42,864 bases of DNA from Brachionus plicatilis (Eukaryota; Rotifera; Eurotatoria; Ploima; Brachionidae), in NCBI GenBank assembly GCA_010279815.1, contig QEOQ01000253.1, forward strand, positions 1,594,675 to 1,637,538, in the 5' to 3' direction. The notes below the pieces were generated by a model, which saw only the letters and a list, made by a program, of their open reading frames with translations, made no database searches and had not been told where the DNA came from. This document shows positions 9,347 to 20,178 of this stretch, piece after piece. Numbering within the stretch: position 1 is the first letter of the stretch; each line of letters begins with the position of its first letter. Position numbers and translations under genes: made by a program.

Positions 9347-11513
9347 GGCAAAATGTCATTTTTTGGAGATTTTTACATTTTTACATTTTTACATTTTTGA
9401 GAATTAAAAATTAAATTTGTGCAAAACTAATAGTAAGATTTCAGAAATTTTTGAACATAATAATTTGAATTATAATAAAAAATTTTTTTTTTTTTGAACA
9501 TTTTTTCCATTGTAATAAAACGTTTATTATAATCAATTTCTTTTTGAATTTTAAATATTTAATTAAAAAATACTATTATACTAAATTTTATTTTAATAAA
9601 AAGATTTGATTTAAGATGTTTTTTAGGAAAAAGATCAATAAAATATCTTCTTTCGTTAGTCGATTATTATTTTTTATTTATTTGTTTTATCTGTGCCGAA
9701 TTAAATCTCCTTTAGATTAGTATGCAATCAAATTTACTTGATCCTGAAGTCCAACTCCGGACTTAAAAAAAATAAATTTAATATAATAATTAAAAAAACT
9801 TTTAAACAGCCCTGATTTTTTTCTATTTTCTACCTAATTTTTTAAATAAGACCCCGAATTCTTTTTTTTTGTTTTACTTTAAACAAGAAATTATTAAATA
9901 AGTTATTAAAATTTTCGACAATTTAGAAAAAATATTTTTTTTGACACCAATAGAATAAAAAGAAGTCGACTTAGTAGAAGTAAAAATGAATTTTTTGACT
10001 CCGACAACGAACAACAAGAAATAGTGGAGCGAGGCGTAGTAATGGTCAAAAAATTAGCCAGCACAGAAAATTGGTACTAAAATCTCAACAGTCCAAAGTA
10101 GTTCTTTTTTTGCCCAACTTATTAGATGCATGCATAATCGACGCCCAAAATTTTTGCTATTCGACTTCTCCGTGCTCAATTTGGTTCAAGGTGGCCTACA
10201 ATTTCAAAATATTCAAACTGGAGTTGTATTTGAGCAGTCGCTCTTTAGCCTGGGCTCGACAGACTACAAAAAAGACATTGTGGCACTGATCTTTGTTCGA
10301 CCGGTCCGATACATCACATTTTCCTCTTCCTAAACAATTTCACTTACCTAGACCAAAGTAATCAAACATTTTCAAGTGTTCCTGGCCAAAATTGGCGAGC
10401 TGAACAGTCTCAATTGTCTAGTTGCCGAGTTCCGTGAGCCCAAGGACCTAAATTTAGTATGGCTGCGCCATAAAATGGTGCAGATCGGGTGTCCATGACC
10501 AAACAGGACAAACAAATCACCTATTTTGACTACAATTCCTACAGTAAAAATTCAATAATTTTTATTTTAAAAATTTTTTTATTATTGTTTTTATTTTTTT
10601 TGACAATTTTCCTAAATATCCTTTATATTTAAATTTATTTTATTTTATTTTAATTTATTTTATTTTTATATTTAAATTAAATTAAATTTGTATATATATT
10701 TAATATCCATAGCTGGATGATCAATTATTGATCTTAATGTCTTTGCGACATGAAAAATTTCAGCTAATTTTTTTAAAAAATAAAATTCAGAAACTATTAA
10801 ATAATTTTTTTAATGCGTAATAATAATAATAATTATTATTATTTGATTGCTTGATGATTCAATTTTAACATTTTTTTTGTAATTAAAGAGTAATTGAGAA
10901 ATTTTTGAAAGCAAAAAGCAACTTATTAGTTTTGAATTTGAGATTTCTGTAAGCTAAAATCAGTTTAGTTTTTTATTTGATTTTTTAATAAAAGATCATA
11001 TCAAAATTTTTATCTTGTACAATAAATTGGTATGTATAAATAAATGAAATGGCATGTATTTTTCAATTAAATAAAGTAAGATAATATTACATTTTATAAT
11101 TTTTATTCAAATAAATAATTTTGATTTATAGTTTGTTTAACTAAAAGGCTCCATTAACTTACAGCATCCTTTTTTTAGAACTGGGTTCTTGTTTTTCTTA
11201 CATATCTTTTGACTCAAAAAATAGATTTTCTTAAAAGTATTTAATAATTTTTTCTTCGCTTCAAAACTTAAATTTTCAGATAATTTTCGAGCTTTATTGT
11301 AGGGATAAATGGACGTTTAGATATTTTAATTTGGAGGATAATATTTGAAATAATTGAAATAATATTAATTAAAAATTTTTATTGAATAAATAATGAAAAA
11401 TACAATTAAATCGATGATCTAAACAAAATTTCATAAACTATGTATAAAAATTAAAATGAAAAAACAATAAATGATGGTTAAAATAATATGATAAATGAAA
11501 TGTATTTAAAAAA
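9347..11513 (+). repeat. Left terminal inverted repeat (2,167 bp)
   Basis: Matches the reverse complement of 18003-20170 along its whole length. The outer end holds a short tandem of TTTTTACAT units (about 9368-9396). The middle (about 10030-10497) carries a GC-rich gene fragment. The inner part is AT-rich and ends just past the stop codon of the transposase gene, so the 3' UTR of that gene lies within the repeat. Confidence 0.95.
10035..10497 (+). pseudogene. GC-rich gene fragment inside the left inverted repeat
   Basis: About 450 bp with far higher GC than the surroundings and coding-like frames. It reads LKSQQSKVVLFLPNLL on to ACIIDAQN, then, with a 1-bp difference from the right copy, NIQTGVVFEQSLFSLGS and KKDIVALIFVRPVRYI to a stop at 10331-10333. 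A further open stretch in another frame reads VFLAKIGELN and AEFREPKDLNLVWL up to a TGA near 10498. I do not recognise the protein family. The frame changes show it is not a working gene. It looks like a piece of a host or foreign gene captured into the repeat and copied to both ends. In this arm a missing C near 10160 breaks the long frame. Confidence 0.5.
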
Positions 11514-11590
11514 CAATTTTTTTTACGATCATAAATAAGTAATAGTAAATTTATATAAATATTTAAATTTTTATTTTTTAAATTTTTCGG

Positions 11591-14500
11591 TTAATTTACA
11601 ATTTCTAAAAATATTTTACGTTGTCTCATAAATACATCATTTTCTATATCTTCAAATTCTTGATAGCCAGTGCTTATAAATGGCACAAAGTGATTATTTA
11701 AAAATCCAATAGTCAATGGTGAATCGGAATTGTCCCACATATCAATTTTTGTGTTATAAATGATGTTTTTTGAACTATCGAGGCTGTATATGTAAATTTT
11801 TTTCTTCAAAAATATAGACAAAGAAATTATGTTAAAATGATTTGCCCATTCTCCTCTTTTTGTCATTTTTTGAACAAATACTTCGAATGTTTCATCATTT
11901 GCCATATCATTAAATATCATTCGGAAAAAAACTTCATATTCGAAAAAAACGTAAAATGAAATTAGCTTAAATAGATAAAATAAATCTTCAACACCAAAAT
12001 ATAATATTGCAAAAGAATTGTAGAGACAATTTCCATCTTTTTTGGAACAAACAGGAACCATTTTTTGTAGTTTATTAAGATGAATTATTGGCATAAAATC
12101 CTGATCAATTATCTGGTTTGAAAATGATGCTAAATTTTGACTTTTAAAAAATGAGGTTTTTAAATTATGAAAAATGTTCTTATTTTTCAAAAAACAATTT
12201 TTTATCCACTGATATGACTTAGGCTCGTTGTCAGTGCCTATTTGATTAAATATATTAATCAGTTCAACATTTTCAACGTCATTTAAAGAGTCAAACAATA
12301 AATCAAAGTCTAAACTTTGAAATGAGTTGCTCAAAGGAAAACCATAATCTTCATCATCAATATTAAAATTTGGTAAGTTTTGGTAATAAAACCCTTTCTC
12401 TCGCTTTACTTTCGAGTTTTTGTCAATCCATTTTTCTTCTAATTCTTTTTCTATTTTAGTAAGTTTTTCTTTTTTATCATCTAAAATATCTTTTTTTTCT
12501 GAATAATGCTCAAAAAACTTAGCTTTAATTCTTTTGTAAATAAGAGAAGCATGCTCACTCGTTCTTACCTTGCGTTTTTGCAAAATATTATTTTTGAGAT
12601 GTGAAAACCAACCTTCTACTGGGTTATTGGTAAGTCTGGTAATCAGTTTATTTTCATAACTATCATTGGTTTTAAAATAACTGTGAATCATTATTCCTGA
12701 CCATAAGGGAAGCAAATAAAGCCTGTTTGATACAATTTCAAAAAGTTCAGGATAGTAAAATTCGTTTTGAATGATATTATTGCTAGTATTTCGTGTAAAA
12801 ATTGAACTTTTCAATTCTTTAATAAAATTCTCATAGTAATTTTCAAACGGTGACAATTTTTTTAAAGTGGCCTTAGTATTTTTTTTAATTTGATTTGTTT
12901 GTGATACTAAATATTTAAAGTCATTATCTCGCTGAATTTGATTTGGAGACATATTTTCCTCGAAAACATTTTTATTTAAATTCATTATAATCATTTCTTT
13001 TCTTATGATTTCCTTAGAATATTCATATGATTGATCTTTTTTTTGACAATTAAAAATATTAAAAATATTAACCAAATAATTATCAAATTGTTCAATTTTT
13101 GTGCTATTTTGAAGCAAGCTAAAGCAAAATATTAGCATTTTTTTCGCTTTCATAGTTGCCTTAACTTTTTTGGTTTTTTTAATGATAATTTTTAAAAAAT
13201 GAGTAGAGCAGATATAAGAAATTGAATTTATACTTGAAAAAAAATCATTCGTGTTTTTGTTGATCAAAAAGTCATAACACATGTTTAGATACCTGTTTAA
13301 ATCTAGACGGTTAAAGGTCTCCATTATTGAATTGATAAGTGCAAACGAAAAATCGGTGACAATAATTGGTGCTATATATTGTTTAACAAAATCCATAGTT
13401 GTTTTTATTGATAAAAGATATTTGGAAATATTTAATACATTGTGGCTAGTTGTAACAAACTCCGAAATCGGTAAAACATTTTTTTTTTCTCTATCATGTG
13501 CAGTAAATGAATATAAAAAAGGCTTCTTTTGATACGATATATCGTTGTAAATGCTTCCAGTTGCATCGAAGAACCACACAGGATAACTTTTAAATATTTT
13601 TGACCATATTAAAACCTAGAAATTAAATTGTTGAATGTTAGATTTAGGAATTCTAAAAATTAAATTTAAAAAAATAAATTAGCTTTAGAGAAAAATTTTT
13701 ATTTTTAGTTGAAATAATCAAACTGAAATGATATCATCTATAAGTTTTCAGATAAATTAAAGTAAAAATTCGATTTTACTTTAAATTTTTTTTTTTAAAA
13801 ATGACGTCTTTACTTGTTTAAAAAATTTAAAAATTAAAGTAAGGACTGACTTATTAAAGATAAAAATAAAAGAATAAAAATATATTAAAATAAATCACTT
13901 TTTTTTTATTATAAAAAAGTCTAATTTTTGACTTGTAATTTTTAAAATTTTTGAAGCAAGTCAAAGTCCTTATTTTCACTTGACTTTTGACTTGTTATTT
14001 TTGTACAAGTCTGGATAATAATAAAAATATATTATAGTACCTGTAATTCTGAAATAAATAGAACTCCAAAAGGAAAAATACTGATTTCTTGAATAAAACC
14101 ATTTAATCTCGCCACATCATTTATTAATAAGCAGTTTTGGTCAAAAACAAACTTTGATGCAATTGAATCAGCAAAAATATCAGTGTAAATTCTGTCTCGG
14201 TGTCGTTGCTGATACTTAGCAACTGCCAAAAGATTTTTTGAAATGGTTTCTTTAAAAAAAAGAATATTATTTTTGTCAAGATGTTTTCATGTATAAAATC
14301 ACCTTTAATGCTTTGATTTGTTTCAGATCTTTTGAGAATAATATTTGACCTTAATACATCAGATCCATCAGCTATTGCTTTTAGAGCCAGATTTTCTCTT
14401 TCTTGTCCATTTAGCTTTTGCTTTATTTCCAAACTGTTGTGATTTATTTTCTTTTTGACAACACAGAAGTTTATAATTACATCATCTGAAATCTGAGGCT

Positions 14501-15020
14501 CGTTTCTTATATTAGCTTTTAGGACTGTACAGTTTTTATTCAGGCATTTGAATCTACCGCTCCAGTAATTTGAATCTTTTTTTTGAGAACCTGTTTTTCT
14601 AAATCCATTATAAGTGCTTGTGAGAAGGCAATTTGTTCCACTTTTTTTCTCAAGTAGCTTTTGATTAATAATTTTGTCGAAATTGCGATTAAATCTTCTC
14701 CGAGACTTTAAGCCTGCAACAGTTGTCAAAACCTTAATCCATTCTGTATTTTTGATTGTAAGTTGAAATAAATTCTCATTATTTTCTTGTTGAATCAATA
14801 AAGCTTCTCTAACACATGTGGCATAGCCCAAATAGTCGCAGTTCCACCAGCTGTATATATTTGTCAAATTTTTTATATCATTGTTATGAAAATATTGAAA
14901 ACAGATAATTGACCAAATAGAATCAATATTTTCAGAAAATGGAACAGAAGAAAGGTCATCTATAACATATTCTTCACACAATTCTATAGTTAATTTAACT
15001 AAACTATTAATGTTGTTCAT
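11591..15020 (-). CDS. Phantom/MULE-type transposase with FLYWCH domain and C-terminal OTU cysteine protease domain
   Basis: Three exons, 15020-14303, 14249-14041 and 13615-11591, joined in phase by introns of 53 and 425 nt, give 983 aa. Residues about 130-200 form a FLYWCH/WRKY-GCM1-like zinc domain (Y137, W153, C159, C164, H194) for binding the transposon ends. Residues about 320-660 are the RNase-H-fold core: Asp326 in FFDATG, Asp397 in IVTDFSFAL, an inserted C-x2-H (ICSTHF), and Glu643 in NPVEGWFSHLK. All three catalytic acids are present. Residues about 830-960 are an OTU-type deubiquitinase domain with Asp836-Gly-Asn-Cys839 and His951 in NNHF, so its nucleophile and base are kept. The short first intron could instead be a 1-nt frameshift; removal of GTGATT...TTAAAG keeps the frame, so I favour the intron. 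The gene looks intact and may be active. It is divergent from the accessory gene. Confidence 0.85.
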
Positions 15021-15163
15021 TGTTTAATCTAGGGCTTAAAAAAAAAATTAATTTCTTCAAAGGAAAAAAACAGAATTAGTTTTATCATATATAAGATTAA
15101 TTACATATTTAACATTGTGAAACAATTGGCTAAATTCACAATTAAGATGGAATTAAAGTGACC
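15021..15163. promoter_or_regulatory. Divergent promoter spacer between the two transposon genes
   Basis: Only 143 bp separate the two opposed ATG codons, so both transcripts must start here unless unseen 5' exons exist. The sequence is AT-rich, and no core element is certain. Confidence 0.5.
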
Positions 15164-17964
15164 ATGGAAAAAAAACAGACTTTTTTTTCAACATTTTATA
15201 TTTGTTGGATTAATGCTGGATGCTTAGATTCTTGGGTTGTAATTTTTGCATAATAAAATAATTTATCCCTTACAAATATTATTTAGGCTATCCTTAAAAA
15301 TTTTATACATGTTCCAAATTTTTTTATCACAGATTTAATTAAATTTTAATCAACCACGTTTTCCTAAACACGTTTTTTTATCCTTTATAAACAGATTTTT
15401 TTTTTCCAAAAATTAAAAAAAAAAAAAAAAAGAACCATTTAACTCTAGAAAAATCAAAAAAAAAGCAACATTCGCTTGAGCTCAGCCCAGAAAGCATTGC
15501 AAATGCTCAGCCAGATAAAACTATTGTTTTATCAGAGAATTTAATTGGAAAAAAGTTTGTTCATATTTAAGTAAAATTTTGATAGTTTTTTTTTAATTTC
15601 TTGTTTAAGTGAATTGCCAATTAAAGAACAAATTGGAAGTACAATTGTAAACATTGCTTTTAAGCAAACTCCAACAAAAAATATCAAGTTGTTTCAAAGC
15701 AGTCGTTTGATTGATGTTCAACCTGATACTAATCATTTTACTAAAAATGATGATCTTTTCAACATATCGTTTAATATGCAGGATTTTAATGAAATTCTAA
15801 CTGAGAATAATGACCTAAAAAACTTTTTGGAAAAAATTAAGTCAAAATTTGAAATGCTTTTGTCGGAATGTAAAGAAATTGAAACAAAGCTATATATTTC
15901 TGTCAAAGAAAATGAAGAACTCAAATCAAAGTTAGAAAATGTCCAAGAAAAAGAAGTATTGAAGAAACCATTCAAATTATTTTTTTCCTTATTAATAAAA
16001 ATAAAATTTCATTTAGCAAGCACAGAAAGATAGTACAAATCGGTTTGTTAAATTCTGTGAAAAAGAGCACTATCAAATAGAAGCAAGACTAGAACAAAGT
16101 TTGGATGAAAATAAAAATCTAATTGATAAAATAACGAATCTAGATAGAAGAAGTAATTTGATCAAAAAAGTAAAAAATATTATGGAAAGTCATAAATATG
16201 CAAGATTTAACTAAAATATAAAATTTAAAGGAAAATGTGGAATTAAAAGATGAAATTGTTAAATTGGACGAGGAAAATAAACTTTTAAATGATAAAATAA
16301 AAGAAAAAAAAAATACTGTCCTTTCCCAAACTGTGATGGTAATGAAAATAAAGATTTAAAGAAGAGAAAACATTTTGTGCTACCTCAATGTCCATTATTT
16401 CATGAACAACTCAAAAAAATTGAATATTTAGAAAAAAATATGGGAATGAAGGAACAAGAAAAAAGAAACATGGACAATTTCAGTGATGAAATCATGAATT
16501 TAGAGAAAAATGAATTAATTGAAGAAAAAAAGAAAAAAGAAATTGAGCTACAACAATCAAATGAAATAAATAATGAACTAACTCAGCAATGTGAAAGCCT
16601 GGGATCCTCTATGGTCTTAGCTGAACAAGAAAATATTAAACTCAAGCAGAAAATACAAACGCTTGAGTCAAAAAATGTTTTTTTATATTTAAAAAATTTT
16701 TTTTAATTAATTTTTTTTTCATTTTAAGCTCGAATTAACTACATCTAGCAGTTCCATCGAAGAGCTTCAACATCAAATGAGCATTTTAAAGTCAACAATA
16801 AATGAAAATAAACTTGAAAAATCAAAGCTAAATGAGACAATAAATAATCTTGAAAGAGAAAATGTGAAACTTTAATCTTACAAAAATTTAGAAATAAATT
16901 TAAATTTTTCTTAAGTTTGAAAATGCAAATCTTCATGGCAATTTTTTCAAATTACAAGTTGAGTCATTAAGTAAAGAAAATCAACGATTGCATCAAAGAA
17001 ATCTGAGCTATATTGACGAAAATGTAATATATTATAAGTTTTTTTTAATTATTTTTAAATATTTTATTTTAGCATTCTCTGTTACAGAAAATTGACTCAA
17101 ACGATGAAATAGTCAGGAAGAATCAATTTTTACAATTTAAAATTGATCATTTTGAAAAAGAAAATTCCACTGTTGCTCAACAAAGTTTTATTCCATCACC
17201 TAAATTTTCATCAAATTTGTTTGATGATTCAAATCTTGGATTTTCAAAAATCTTGACTCCGAATTCGACTCCTCGTACTTTTAATCAGGTACCTTTTTTT
17301 ATATATTTAAAAATTAGCTAAAATATTTGTTTTTAACAAATAAATTGCTAATTAGCAAAAATTTTTAAATTTTGATTTCAATGAATACATTTTTAGATTA
17401 GGAAGAAGAGAAATTGTGGTTTTTGTTTTTGTAGCGGCATTGGTAGTGTCAATCCAAAATATAAAACACATTATTCAATTTTATCTTGTCCTTTATTCTT
17501 AAAATCGTTTACAAGAAATTATTTTTCACCAGAAAAATTAAAATTTTTAAATAAGCAAAAATTTGACAACAAAGTGTCATTTTCTGATAATAAAGAAGTT
17601 TTTTTTCATTTAAAGAATCTTAAAAATATAGTATTTATTGATCAAATTGTTATTTTATTAGCTGTTTATAGAAAAGAATAATAGAATTTTTTTTTTAAGA
17701 TTAATGATACATCACCACCTTCGTTTGCGACTCCAACTGGTAATGATCAATTGTGTAATTCGTGTTTTGTATGATGAACTTTTCAGGTTTTATAATGATT
17801 TAATTTTTTTTATTAAGAATCCAAATTGTAATCGTAAAAAATCATGCATGTATTGTGGTCTAATGTTTCATGTTCCAAATATTCATATTTCTAAAGTACA
17901 CAAGTGTCATAACTGTTCGAAGTCATTGCTACATTGTTTATGTTCCTCTATAAAAAAAAAATAG
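15164..17964 (+). CDS. Transposon accessory protein: coiled coils, two Myt1-like C2HC zinc fingers, Cys-rich tail
   Basis: Eleven exons with GT-AG borders: 15164-15238, 15433-15554, 15610-15955, 16017-16169, 16231-16676, 16729-16863, 16916-17023, 17073-17288, 17397-17630, 17700-17768, 17818-17964. Phases agree at every junction, for about 683 aa. The one lesion is a 1-nt deficit in an A10 run near 16302-16311 in exon 5. Beyond it the frame opens with CPFPNCDG...H...CPL, a C2HC finger like those of Myt1. A second finger in exon 9 (about residues 541-567) reads C-x2-C-x-C-SGIG...H-x5-CPL. Long heptad-rich coiled coils fill residues about 130-460. The last 60 residues hold two further clusters, CNSC and CMYCG...CHNC. 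No enzyme motif is visible. I infer a DNA- or RNA-binding partner of the transposase. The first exon is the least certain. Confidence 0.72.
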
Positions 17965-18002
17965 TTTTTTAAAAAATTTCATTTATCATATTATTTAAAT
18001 AA

Positions 18003-20170
18003 TTTTTTAAATACATTTCATTTATCATATTATTTTAACCATCATTTATTGTTTTTTCATTTTAATATTTATACATAGTTTATGAAATTTTGTTTAGATC
18101 ATCGATTTAATTGTATTTTTCATTATTTATTCAATAAAAATTTTTAATTAATATTATTTCAATTATTTCAAATATTATCCTCCAAATTAAAATATCTAAA
18201 CGTCCATTTATCCCTACAATAAAGCTCGAAAATTATCTGAAAATTTAAGTTTTGAAGCGAAGAAAAAATTATTAAATACTTTTAAGAAAATCTATTTTTT
18301 GAGTCAAAAGATATGTAAGAAAAACAAGAACCCAGTTCTAAAAAAAGGATGCTGTAAGTTAATGGAGCCTTTTAGTTAAACAAACTATAAATCAAAATTA
18401 TTTATTTGAATAAAAATTATAAAATGTAATATTATCTTACTTTATTTAATTGAAAAATACATGCCATTTCATTTATTTATACATACCAATTTATTGTACA
18501 AGATAAAAATTTTGATATGATCTTTTATTAAAAAATCAAATAAAAAACTAAACTGATTTTAGCTTACAGAAATCTCAAATTCAAAACTAATAAGTTGCTT
18601 TTTGCTTTCAAAAATTTCTCAATTACTCTTTAATTACAAAAAAAATGTTAAAATTGAATCATCAAGCAATCAAATAATAATAATTATTATTATTATTACG
18701 CATTAAAAAAATTATTTAATAGTTTCTGAATTTTATTTTTTAAAAAAATTAGCTGAAATTTTTCATGTCGCAAAGACATTAAGATCAATAATTGATCATC
18801 CAGCTATGGATATTAAATATATATACAAATTTAATTTAATTTAAATATAAAAATAAAATAAATTAAAATAAAATAAAATAAATTTAAATATAAAGGATAT
18901 TTAGGAAAATTGTCAAAAAAAATAAAAACAATAATAAAAAAATTTTTAAAATAAAAATTATTGAATTTTTACTGTAGGAATTGTAGTCAAAATAGGTGAT
19001 TTGTTTGTCCTGTTTGGTCATGGACACCCGATCTGCACCATTTTATGGCGCAGCCATACTAAATTTAGGTCCTTGGGCTCACGGAACTCGGCAACTAGAC
19101 AATTGAGACTGTTCAGCTCGCCAATTTTGGCCAGGAACACTTGAAAATGTTTGATTACTTTGGTCTAGGTAAGTGAAATTGTTTAGGAAGAGGAAAATGT
19201 GATGTATCGGACCGGTCGAACAAAGATCAGTGCCACAATGTCTTTTTTGTAGTCTGTCGAGCCCAGGCTAAAGAGCGACTGCTCAAATACAACTCCAGTT
19301 TGAATATTTTGAAATTGTAGGCCACCTTGAACCAAATTGAGCACGGAGAAGTCGAATGAGCAAAGATTTTGGGCGTCGATTATGCATGCATCTAATAAGT
19401 TGGGCAAAAAAAGAACTACTTTGGACTGTTGAGATTTTAGTACCAATTTTCTGTGCTGGCTAATTTTTTGACCATTACTACGCCTCGCTCCACTATTTCT
19501 TGTTGTTCGTTGTCGGAGTCAAAAAATTCATTTTTACTTCTACTAAGTCGACTTCTTTTTATTCTATTGGTGTCAAAAAAAATATTTTTTCTAAATTGTC
19601 GAAAATTTTAATAACTTATTTAATAATTTCTTGTTTAAAGTAAACAAAAAAAAAAGAATTCGGGGTCTTATTTAAAAAATTAGGTAGAAAATAGAAAAAA
19701 ATCAGGGCTGTTTAAAAGTTTTTTTAATTATTATATTAAATTTATTTTTTTTAAGTCCGGAGTTGGACTTCAGGATCAAGTAAATTTGATTGCATACTAA
19801 TCTAAAGGAGATTTAATTCGGCACAGATAAAACAAATAAATAAAAAATAATAATCGACTAACGAAAGAAGATATTTTATTGATCTTTTTCCTAAAAAACA
19901 TCTTAAATCAAATCTTTTTATTAAAATAAAATTTAGTATAATAGTATTTTTTAATTAAATATTTAAAATTCAAAAAGAAATTGATTATAATAAACGTTTT
20001 ATTACAATGGAAAAAATGTTCAAAAAAAAAAAAATTTTTTATTATAATTCAAATTATTATGTTCAAAAATTTCTGAAATCTTACTATTAGTTTTGCACAA
20101 ATTTAATTTTTAATTCTCAAAAATGTAAAAATGTAAAAATGTAAAAATCTCCAAAAAATGACATTTTGCC
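18003..20170 (-). repeat. Right terminal inverted repeat (2,168 bp)
   Basis: Reverse complement of the left repeat. It begins 38 bp after the stop of the accessory gene, so that gene also ends in repeat sequence. It ends ...GACATTTTGCC followed by the target duplication TGAGATTT. Confidence 0.95.
19020..19482 (-). pseudogene. GC-rich gene fragment inside the right inverted repeat
   Basis: Second copy of the fragment in the left repeat. Here the frame from about 19446 to 19183 is continuous for 87 codons (DACIIDAQNLCSFDFSVLNL, on to RYITFSSS), so this arm is closer to the captured original. No ATG opens it: the first codon after the upstream stop is a TTG context. The downstream part (19020-19180) is open in another frame. 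The product is unrecognised. Both arms point inwards in the element. Confidence 0.5.
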
Positions 20171-20178
20171 TGAGATTT
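20171..20178 (+). repeat. Right target-site duplication of the large transposon
   Basis: TGAGATTT, identical to 9339-9346, directly after the end of the right inverted repeat and followed by G. Confidence 0.85.

Larger units (their letters stand above)
9347..20170. mobile_element. 10.8-kb Phantom/Mutator-like DNA transposon with 2.17-kb TIRs and two divergent genes
   Basis: The element starts GGCAAAATGTC and ends with its reverse complement. Its parts are a left terminal inverted repeat (9347-11513), a transposase gene on the minus strand (15020-11591), a 143-bp divergent spacer, an accessory gene on the plus strand (15164-17964) and a right inverted repeat (18003-20170). A direct target duplication flanks it. 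The two repeats are nearly identical, with a few substitutions and 1-bp indels seen by eye, so the insertion is fairly recent. The transposase combines a FLYWCH-type DNA-binding domain with a MULE-type DDE core, the combination described for Phantom elements, some of which also have long foldback-like termini. The OTU domain and the accessory gene are the unusual parts. Confidence 0.9.

Noticed and set aside
10130..10333. Possibility that the GC-rich TIR fragment is read on the other strand, where GTCTAG-GTAAGTG resembles a strong donor
   Set aside because: Antisense frames in this block have early stops and poorer composition; the inward direction gives longer frames, though this is not decisive.
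14250..14302. Reading the 53-nt gap in the transposase as a frameshift
   Set aside because: A GT-AG intron of typical local size restores the frame exactly, so an intron is the simpler explanation; transcripts would settle it.
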